From a virus, in IMG/VR virus record IMGVR_UViG_3300029319_000270, positions 1 through 31,918 of that record: a stretch of DNA of 31,918 nt; one strand, written 5' to 3'. The notes beneath the pieces are model-generated. The model did no database searches, had not been told where the DNA came from, and was given only the letters and a program-made list of their open reading frames with translations. The first letter of the stretch is position 1. The number at the start of each line of letters is the position of its first letter. Shown here in pieces: positions 10,301-22,300 of this stretch. The translations under genes were made by a program, and so were the position numbers.

Positions 10301-13300
10301 GATACTAGCGGTAACTTTGCTCTTAAGAGAAAAATTGCTTCAGCAAATGCTTCTGAAAAAATTACAGACATTATTATTAATGGCACAGATGTTTATTTCT
10401 CAATGGAAACTGCAACATCTGCAAATGCAACTGCTGTTAACGCTTCATTTGGTAAAGCAACTATTGGAACAAATGCTATTACAGTTGCTTGGATCAAGGA
10501 ATATACAAATACTCTATATTCATTCATAGATGTCGCTTGCTGTATTGATGAATTTGAAGAAGTTTATATTACATCTACTCTTAGATTAAAATCAAATAAC
10601 ACAACTAGAGATAGTTTCTGGGTTGGTAAAGTTGATACTGACGGTGATTTAATATGGAATTATCGTTATCTAGTTTCTGGTGGTCAAATTTCAATGGCAG
10701 GCAAATGCAGCATTGATATTTTTGGTGATCTTAATGTTACATTTGGAAAGACTGCTACTTCAGACAGTCTTAAGACAACTGAAAGTGTGAAGATTGGATA
10801 TGATGGTGCAATTAAAAATCATACAACTAATCAGTTTAATCTTAATAATATTGAAGGTATTACACCTTATGGTATTGCTACTGATAACTCTGGTGATGTT
10901 CACATCTTTGGTCAGTCATCTTGGAACAGAAATGAGTTTATTTTCCCATTCACATCAGGATCTAACGCTGATACCACTGGTCATTATACATTAACATCTA
11001 CATCAACAAACAACTCTATCACTTATGCTGATAATGTTGCTAAGATCTTTGGTTATCAAACTGGTCAAACTTCTTGGACTCAAGCAAATCTTCAAATTAC
11101 CTCTGCTCAATTAGGTACTAAGTTAGGAGATAATTGGACTCTTGAGATGATGTTGTATAAAGATTCTACAACTACATCTTTATCACAGACACAACAAACA
11201 ATATTTGCTATCGGTGATGCTGAAGATGCAACTGGTGGGCTTTGGTTATACTATGATATGTCTTCTGGACATTTAGAACTTGCGGTTACTAATCAGACCA
11301 CTAAGTTAAATTCTGCTAGTAGTGCATTACAATCTGGTTCAACAACCATGTTTGCTAACAACTCATGGCAATTTATATCTCTTGTTAAGAATGGAAATAC
11401 ATTTACTGCTTATGTCAATGGTTTACAAGCACTTACTGGTACTGTTGCAAATACATCTTTAGGTGGTAAAGATCTTTATGTTGGTAATATTCCTGGTAGA
11501 AGCACAACAGCTGGTCAATTCCGTTCTAATGAGCAAGGAACATATTATGTTGATAATTTAAGATTAAGAAACAGAGCAGTTACTCCTACAGTTCCTTCTG
11601 ATGTAACTACATTCCCAACTGTAGGTTTATTTGGATTTACTTTTGATTGGGTTGATGATGCATGGTTTACAACTAATCTTAATCAATATGATTATATTGA
11701 TTATACTGGTTGGGGTATTAAAGTTGACAAGAATGCAGATGCAGCAAGAATTGGCACTCAAACATTACAAACAAACACACAAGTTGGTTTTATCAGAACA
11801 AATGTAACTCCTGTAACTGGGTCTACTCTTACAATGGTGACCACAGGATATGCTTTAGGTGACGCAGGTTTCCAAAACTTAGACTTTGATGATGCTACAA
11901 CAACTATGTCTCAAGATACTGAGACACTTACATATACTCAAGATGTTTGGAGTTCTAGAACTGCTACAGTTCCTTCACCAGGTTCTCAAAAACTTTCTGT
12001 TACTGCGGTTGTTAAAGATAGATACTACTTCAAAGTTACACCTACTCTGAAGATTGATAACGTTCAAGAACTAACCTTGAATCAGTCATTCAGATTTACA
12101 ACAGGTGCAAAATTAAGACTTAATAATGATTCTGGTCAGTTTGTTAACTCTGGTTATATTGTAAATCAAGATACAACCAATAATAAGATATACGTTGCAA
12201 TTAACAATAATGCGTGGAGTAATGATACAAATACTGGTCTGTTAGTTACTGAACAGTTTAGTGAGCAATCTTCTTATGGTATTGTTGGTCCTATTCCTAA
12301 CGATGTTAATGAAATTGTAGGATATACTTTCCCTCAAATTAATAATACAACACCTGGTACATTTGATATTAATTTGAATGATTACAATCATCCTGAGGGT
12401 GGTTCTAATAACTTAGATGAACTTGCTAAATTTAAACCTCATAGTGATATTGATTATTCTATCAGGATTGATGAAGTAGCTGCTGGATCACCATTTATTG
12501 TTGGATCTGTTGTATTCATTACTTCTTCTGATATTTCATTCAACGCTGCATATACTACAGCACAAATTACAAACTTAACTGCTGTTCTTAAGATTACTTT
12601 AGTAGCAAATCTAACTAAGAGATTACAAGTTTCATCTGTTGCTAATAGTGATGAAGTTTATGTTATTACTTCAAACAGTCACTATCTAAATCCTGGTGAA
12701 ATGTTATTCATCGATGGTAATCCATCTGTTGAGCAAGGTGGTGTTACTTATGATGAATATGATGGATCATTCCCAGTTGACAGAGTAATTAGTTCTAAAG
12801 AATTTGTATATAAACTTCCACAAGCAGCAGTTACTTCACCTGCTACAACAGGATCTAGTGTTAACATTTTTGTTAAATCACCTGTTATTAAAATGTATAA
12901 TGGTCACCAATATTTGTTTGACTTAAGTCATTCATCTATGGTTGGTGGTAACTTATCATTCTCTAAAGATAACTTAAACAAACTTGAATATTCATTCAAC
13001 TCTATTGAACGTGTTGGAACTCCTGGTGTTACTGGGGAAGGTGTTCCTAATCCTACAGTAAAACTAAAAGTTGATAATACTATTGTTACTAATATTTCAT
13101 ATTACTTTGATCCTTCTAGAACAGGAACTGATTCTCCAATCGTAGAAGGTAGTTACTTAGATGTTACAAATTCACCTTATCTTGGTAACTTTGTAATTAC
13201 TAGCACTTCTGGTCAAACTATTACTCGTGGTGCAGATACCTTTAAATTCTCTCTTATCAATGAACCTGAGGGTGATGCTGATATTACACAAACATCTTAT

Positions 13301-16300
13301 ACAACCAGTTCTGTAAAAGCAGTTGGATCTATTGGTGCTGTTCGTATTGTAAACTCTGGTGGATTCTATACAAGGTTACCTATTGTAAGTTCTATTCAAT
13401 CAAATAGACAGATTGAACGTGTTGCTATCAATACACCAGGTACTGAATATGCTGTTGGTGTATACAATGGAGTTCCTATCGGTGGAGATGGAGAGGGTGG
13501 TTTAGTTCAAATTACAGTTTCTGATGGAACTGATGATGAAGGTGGAGTAATTCCTGGTCAAATTAGTGAAGTTGTTGTTACATCACCAGGTAAAGGTTAT
13601 ACAACTGCTACGATTGACATTGAAGCGATTGACGGTATTTTAGGTGCAGGTTTAACTGGTTCTGGTGCAGAACTAGAAGTTGTGATACCTGCATTTGGTT
13701 CTGGTGCTTCTATCTTCACTAAAGGTGATAAAGTTGGTAAGATCAAGAAACTTAAGAACAATAACTTTGGTTATGATTACCCTCATGACTATACTTTACG
13801 TCCTGAGATTACATTCCCAATTAACGCTCAGTTAACATCTACAAGTATTCTGGCAAGTATTACCGTAACTAATCCTGGTTCTGGTTATTCTCAAGCACCT
13901 ACTGTTGTAATTACAGGTGGTGGAGGAACAGGTGCTGTTGCTGAATCTACAATTAGAAATGGTAGATTAGATCAGATCATAGTTAAAGATCCTGGTTCTG
14001 GATATTCATCTACACCAACAGTTGCACTTAGATCTGCATTTAACTATGTTGTTAACCTTGACCTAGGTTTATTACAATTTGCCTTCCCACATGGTATTAC
14101 AAATGGTTCTGCTGTAACTGTAACAGTCACCGATACAGGTAGTGGTGCAGATTTCCCTCTTGCTGCAGGTGCAGTTGGTCGTCTTAATTCAACTACAACT
14201 TATTATGCGATTGCTGGTACTGCAAATTCTCTTGAGGATGATCAATTAAAACTTGCTCTTACTCCTGCAAACGCTGAATTAGGTGATGCTCTTTCCTTCG
14301 TTAACGCTGGTGAAGGTAGACAAACTGTATTAACTGAATCATTTGGTGGTGCTGCTACAGCAAATGTTATTACATCTACATTCCTTGAAGGTGAACTTGT
14401 ATATCAAGGTGATAGTCTTGAAACTGCTACTGCACAAGGATTTGTATCTACTAACCAAGGTTGGCAGATAGGACCTAGAGTTCTTAAGATTGTTGATTAC
14501 ACTGGTGATTTTTCACAAGGACAGAAAGTAACTGGTGTCATTTCTAAGTCTTCAGGTACTATTAGTGATCTAAACATTGCTAAGGGTGTTCTTGAAATTG
14601 GTTCTATTACTAAAACTACAGGTCAATTTATTGATGATGTTGGTAAACCATCTGAGATTATTCAAAAGATACAAGATAGTTACTACTATCAAGACTTCTC
14701 CTATGCTATTAAGTCTGCTGTTTCTATTGGTGAATGGAAAGACATTCTTATTAAGAACGTTCATCCTGCATCTTTCAAAGTATTCGGTGAATTAAATCTT
14801 TCTGATTATGGATCTATTCCTAACAAAACTACTGATTTTTCAATTACAAAATCTGTTGAACTTGCTAGAGAAGCGATCGTTCCTAATATTCAAAACTTTG
14901 CTCTAGTTGAACCAGTCTATTCTGAGTTCAATAATACAGAAGTATTATTCAGACAGAAACGATTAACTTCTTCTGAGAATATCTTAACATCTGTTGTTCA
15001 AAGATTAGATGATATTTCTAATCTATTTGATGGTGAGAGAATCTCATTCCCTCTAACAGTTAATACAGATAATGTTGTTGCTAACGCTAATCAGTTAATG
15101 ATTGTATTGAATGGTGTTGTTCAGAATCCTGGCACTTCATTCCAGATTCAAGGTGATTCTATTGTATTCTCTGAACCACCTCAACCACCTGCAAGTATCA
15201 AGTATGTTAATGTAAGTATTAATCAAATTGCAACTAAAGATCTTTCATTCACTAATATTAGTGGTATTTTCCCATTAGTAGGTAATACTTTAGTTGGTAC
15301 TGTATCTCTTGCTAGATTAACAGTTACAAAGGTTGTTGGAGACGTAGTTTCTGGTTTTATTACACAAGGAACATTTGTTGTTGGAGAACTTGTTAACGTT
15401 GGTGCTACTGGATTTGCTGCTAACATTGCTGCTGTAACTGATGTTACAAGTAACGGATTATATGCTTTTGGTGAAACAGTTACTAACCTTACAGGTGAGA
15501 CCGCTATTGTTGAACAAATTAACTTAGCAACTGGTCAAGAAACACCTTTAGCACAGTTAAGATATACCATCGGACCTTCTACTACTTCTATCGAAGTTGT
15601 CGCATATAAGACTAACAATGCGACTGCTGATCAGGTTGTTCCTGATAATACATTTGTTGCAACTAAGAACTATCAATTTGGTTCTGAAATTTTTAGAGTT
15701 GATTCGATTACAAATGGTTCTGAATCTACAACTCTTGGTGTTACAAGAGCACAAAGCGGAACTGCTGCTAGTTCTCAACAAGAAGATGTTCCTGTATATG
15801 GAACTGATATTCAAGTTACAGGAGCACTTACATTAAGTAAGACTGCTGGTACATATCAATCCACACCTGGTCTTTTTGATATTCAGTTAAATGATTACAT
15901 CATCGGTGCTTCATCTGGTGTTGTATCTCAGATTACTGCAACATCTGCATATCAAGATCCTGCAACTCAAGAGTTTATCAGTCAGGTTAATATTTCAGAA
16001 GGTTCATCATTCTTTGGTTTACTATTCAACAGAATCACATCTCAAACATATCCTAACGTTGTTCTTGATAATATTTCACAGTCTCAAGTTAGTATCGTAC
16101 AATTCCAAAATAATACAACTGCATTTGACTTTGATTTCCCAAATAATGAGATCTTAAACAGTTATGTAATTCCTTATGATAATCTTGTCACAGGTCCTAT
16201 TCAACAAGACGAAACTATCCGTAATTACAAATTAGATTACGGTAATTCAAGTGGAGACTTTAATGTTGGTGAAATTTGTAATGTAAGAAAACTTGCATTT

Positions 16301-19300
16301 AAAGATAAAGTTGGAGATGGTTTCTTTGCTGCAGGTCAAGTAATTAGAACTACAGATACTAAAGCAGAAGTTATTGGATATAACCAAGCAAGAAGCACAA
16401 TTTATCTTGGTAAGATTGGTAGAACTAAATCAACAGGTGAAGATTATCACGTTGCAACATTTACTAAAGCAACAATCAATACTGCTAATAAGAAATTTGG
16501 ACAAGCATGTTTAGCATTAACACCTGGTCTTTCTGATCATACTTTTGTAAGTGGTGTCACTGATGCAATTACTGCGAGTGGTGGTGCTACAGGATCGTTT
16601 ACTGCTGCTACTGGAACTACTTACAATCCAGTAACGGGTGATATGGTTCTTGAGATTGGAACACATACTTTGACCACATCAAACACTGTAACTATCGCTG
16701 ATGGTGGTGTCACATTTACATGTGATCAAGATGGTAATGTTTCTGGTAAGGCATATCCCCGTTCAACTGATCCTGCCTCTGGATCTGCTCTTAATATCAC
16801 TGCAGTTACAGGAACTACAATTACAGTTAATGTAGGTGTTGCATCTCCAATAGATGAGTATATCAATATTCCTTCTTCTTCTGAATTTGCATTTGGATCT
16901 GATGCATTTACTATTGAGTGTTGGGTAAAACCATTATCTGCATCTCTAACAAGTGAAAGAAATATTATTGATATGAGAGCAAGTTCTGCTACTGAGGTTG
17001 CAGGTCGTTTGTATCTTAATGCTGCTCAGTTACGTTGGAATGTAAATGGTAGCGATCTTGTTAACACAGGTGCGACAGTACTTGCTGCTAATACTTGGTA
17101 TCATGTTGCAGTTGTTAAATCTTCTACAACTACTAAGATCTACATTGATGGTGTAGAAAGAGGAACAGGAACTGACTCTACCACATACACTGCTAAACCA
17201 ATTAGAGTTGGTATGGATTACGCAGGTGCTAATGGATTTGCAGGTTATATTGATGAATTAAGAGTATCAACTACAAACCGCTATACAGGTGCGTTCACTG
17301 CTCCTCTAGGGGTCTTCCAAGGTGATGCTAATACAAAACTACTATTCCACTTTGATGGTGCTAATGGAGACCAGTTTACACAAGATTGGTCTGGTACAAA
17401 TGACTTTACTAAGGGTGAAGACTTTAATAATGATGCCATACTTGAAACATCAAGATTAACTGGAACTCCTGCAGGTTTTGCTGCTAAATCTCAAAGATAT
17501 TATGACGCTGCTGATCTAATCATTGCAAATACAGACTTGATTAAGAAAGAAGTTGTATATCAAATGAGACAGAGATATCCTGAGTTAGTAATCTTAGGGA
17601 CTCGTTATACACCAACTGCTGCAACTTATGATGCTGCTACTGGTCTATTGTCTATGACAGTGACTGGTAACAGTCTAGAAAATGGTGGAACAATAACTCC
17701 TCAGACAGCAACATACGACGCTGCTACTGGTGTAATGGTAATCACTAAGTTGGCACATGGTCTTAAGAATGGTCAAAGAGTCAATATCAAGGTTGGTGGT
17801 ATCACGTTTACTTGTACACAAGATAGTAATGCTTCAGAACATTCATATCCAAGATCAACTGATCCTGTAGCTGGTAAATGGATAAAAGTTGCTAACGTAA
17901 CTGATCATACATTTGAAGTAAATGTTGGTGCATCTCAAGTTGGTCAACAATACGCACATACATTCGTTTCTGCTCTTGCTAATGCGATTACTGTTGAAAA
18001 AGACAGAATTAAGATTTTAGATAATGCATTAACATTCACATGTGCGATGGATGGTAATACTTCTAATAAAACTTATCCTCGCTCAACAGATCCTGCATCT
18101 AAAGATGTTGCTCTTCCAATCATATCTTCTAGTTCTACTAACTTAACAGTTAATGTAGGACCTTCTCCTCTAGTTAATTACCAACCATCTAACGCAACCT
18201 ACGATCCTGCAACTGGTGCATTTGTAATGACGATTGCTAATCATACAATCAATGTTGGAACACAAATTAGATTGACTGCAGACTCATTTACATTTACTTG
18301 CACACAAGATGGCAACAGTGCACAGAAGACTTATCCTCGTGCAACTGCTGGTGATGGATCTCCTGATCCTGCATACAATACTGCTCTTGATGTAACCGCA
18401 GTCGGTACAACTACACAAGATATCAGTAACGCAGCATACAATCCAGTAACAGGTATTTTGACTGTTGATACTAACTCTGCTCATGGATTAACTACAGGTA
18501 ATAGAATTCAAATCGCAGATGAATCACTGAAGTTTACTTGTGCTTATGATGGCAATGCAACTCAGCATGATTATCCTAGACAGACTGATCCTATTAGAGG
18601 TGAATGGATTGAAGTGACTGTTGTTGATAGTGATACATTTACTGTTGATATTGGAACCTCTAGTGACACTTCTACTCACTCATTTGTATCTGCAACTGCT
18701 GGTGCTTTAATCAAGCAAACTGGAACTGTAACTATCAACGTTGGTGTTTCTGCACAGGCAGATCAATATGCTCATACATTTGTATCTGCTGCAGCAAATG
18801 CAGTTGTTACTGGTGGTAACTACTTACATACATTTGTTTCTGCTGTTGATAACAGTGTCATTGGTGATGAAGGTATTAACTGTGAAGATGATATTCGTGA
18901 CACATTAAATGCAATCGTTCAAGATCTTCGTAACGGATCTAATAATCATATTTGGGATGCTGCATCTTACTACGTTAATAGAAATGTTAATCCAGTTACA
19001 ATCGCACAGATTGAACCTGCAGTTAAAGAAACATTATTTGCTTATGAAAAAGTTGATGATATGCTTCAGTACATCATCACAAATACTCTTTGGACAATTC
19101 AAGGTGATCATGGATTGACACAGAAGACTGATACTACAATTACAGATTCTTCTAATCCAACATACACATATTTCCAACCAACTGATGCAACTTACGATCC
19201 TGCCACAGGTGACATGGTGTTGACTATTGGTTCTCACTCACTTACCACTGCTTCTAGAGTTGACATTGCAATCGGTGGTATCACATTTACATGCACTAAA

Positions 19301-22300
19301 GATGGTAATGCGACTAACCATTCTTATCCTAGGGCAACTGATCCTGCTGCTAACGCTGTTCTTGCAGTTAAATCTGTTGTTGCAAACACATCTATTACAG
19401 TTAATGTAGGTAAATCTGGTCCTAATGATCAATATGCTCACACATTCGTTTCTGCTAATCAAAATGCTGTAAGAGTATTGGATTACACAACAAGTGATTG
19501 TGCAGACGTATTTACAACTGTTGGTAACTTAATTGATATTCTCACAGACACAATTACAAATGCATCTGCTAATCCAGCTGTTGATCATTTAGCAAGTGTT
19601 ACTAGAGTTGAACCAAAATATGAATTTGTTGGTGGAACTGTTGATTCGTACTTAGATACAGAATTTACTTCTACATATCAAGACACAACAAATGATATTC
19701 TTTACACTAATCAAATTGATCTTGACACTAGAGCTAGATTTAGAGATTCTGCAAGATTAATTCGTTCTAATCGTTCTGTAATTGTTGATAAAGCAGCTGC
19801 TGATATGTTGGCAAGATATCCTGCTCTTGCTCAGGATATGCCTAGAAACCAAAATGGTGGTAGCACAGATGGAACATTACGTTGTAAGACTGACCTTGGA
19901 CTAATCCTTGATGGTCTTGCTGATGATGTAGAGAATGATGGTAATTTAGGAACTGTTACTGCTGCTAAGTTCTACATTGGTAATAGCGGTGAGTTATTAC
20001 ATATTCGTTTACAAGTATTCCAGTCAGTTTATGCTCATGAGCGTCTTGCTGAGTATGCTAAACAAGCAGTTCTAGGAACTTTAGATTATACAAATACTGA
20101 TAATATTATTGTTGGAAATTGGGGTGTTGCTGGTGCAGGTACTCCTAATTACTTTGATGCTGTTACCACTTACATTGATACTCTTGTTACAACTATCAAT
20201 GATATTATTGCTCCTACAGGTAATGATTTTGAGATTGGTGCTGATAGACTTTACTTTAATAGAGATTGGATCACTGATGAAACAACTGCATACACAACAA
20301 TTAATTTCCAGTATTCACTTAACGGTGTAAATTATAATGCATTTACATATGGTGCTGGTGAGCAATTACTTGCTAGAAATGCTCTTGAGGATCTTCTTTT
20401 AGCTGTTATCTCTGATCTCCAAACAGGTGGAACTAACTCTACCATTCAAGAAATGGAGAAATATTTGAATGCAAACTTGACTATTAATAATACTGTTATT
20501 GCTGAGAAAGCACTTGCTGCAAGAATCTACTCTATTGAAAAACTGAAGACTATTGGTGAATATGCAATTAAGAACTATGCATATTCATTATCTGAAGCTC
20601 CAGTAGCATCTCCTAATTATGCTGCGATTTACACAGGAGAAGTAGCTTACAGAGATACTGAAAGTCCTGGTGATATTAACGCTGTAGCATTTAGATTCAA
20701 AGAGTTAATTGATATTGCAGTGAACATTCTTGCACCAGGTAAAAATATTGCTAGAAGTGCTGCTAAGAATATTCAATATAATACAAACTATTATAAGAAT
20801 GAAATTTCAAACCAAGTTAATGCTCAGTTTGGAACTGGTGCTTGGGTATATGATGACTTTATTGATGAGTTAGTTGATAACTTTGTATCTGATAGTATTA
20901 CAACTGATGTTACTAAAACGTCTGATGCATATACAATTACCTTAAGTGCACAAAATGGAACTGACTTTATTGTAGGTGAAGTTGTTACTTCTAGTGGTGG
21001 TGGAATTGCAACAGTACTAGAATGGGATTCTGAAAATGATTTATTATATGTCGGACCATTTACTTCAACTGCATGGGTAGCAACAAACACTCTAACTGCT
21101 CCTAGTGGTGCTACAGGAACGATTGCAAGCGGTGGTGTAAGTAGTGCTTATACTTGGTATACTGAAGCTTCAAACGTTGAGTATCTTAAGAGTGCAAGAT
21201 CTATTACTAGCAACATTGCAGGTCAAGTTTCTGGAACTAATCTTTGGACTAATCCAGAAGCATTTGGAACTAACTGGACTGAAACTAATCTTACTAGAAC
21301 AGATAATGCTTTCGCTGGTCCTGACGGAACATTAACTGCAGAAAAATATGTTGGACAAAATGGTGTAGCAGGTAATCATATCTTACATAGAGACTTTAAC
21401 TTAACTGCTTTTGAAACCTTTGATACTGATGGTGTTAAGTTTGACTCTACAGGTGAAACCTTTGACACTGGTTCTACTAGCGATGTATCTCAAACATTCA
21501 CTGCATCTGTATTCTTTAAAGCAGTTGGATCACAATCTGTTAGATTTAAGTTACAACTTGATCAAGGACAAGCAGGTGAGCAAAATATATTCTTTGATCT
21601 AAATCTTACTAATGGAACTATCGGATCTCTATTCATACCTCAACTCGGTATTACTGGAGATGCTTACGGTGCAATTCCTTATGGTAATGGTTGGTATAGA
21701 GCATATATTACAGCAACATTCTCCTTCGGTTTCTCATCTCTTAGAACTCAAGTAACAGTCAATAGTTCTGCAGGTTCTCAATCTTGGACTGGAGACGGAA
21801 CTACTGGTGTATATTTCTGGGGTGCTAAACTCAATAAGGGTGCTGTTGATCCATATACAGCAGTTGGTGGTCAAATATTCTATGCTAATACTGAGTACAA
21901 TATCAAGAATTACACTATAGATCTATTAGAAGGATATATGGGTCAAGCACTTGATGGCACATTAACATCTCCTTCACCAAATGCAGGTTTCTATAGTTAC
22001 TATGATTCTACTGCAGCGAGTGACTATGCAAAGATTTCTATTCAAAGACTTCTTAGATATGGATTAAATATCATCCGTAATCAACTTAATGTTGATACTT
22101 ACTATACAACTATTACACAAGTTAATGGTATTTCTGTTCCTACTAAGACATACGGAACTAGAGATATTCCTGTTGGTGTTTCTGGTGGATTAACTTCTTC
22201 AGATTACATTTATGGAACTGTAAGTAGTCAATATGCTGAAATAGAAAGTGTACTTGAAAACTCTGGTAAAGTTGTTCAAGTTTATCAGAGATTCCGTATT

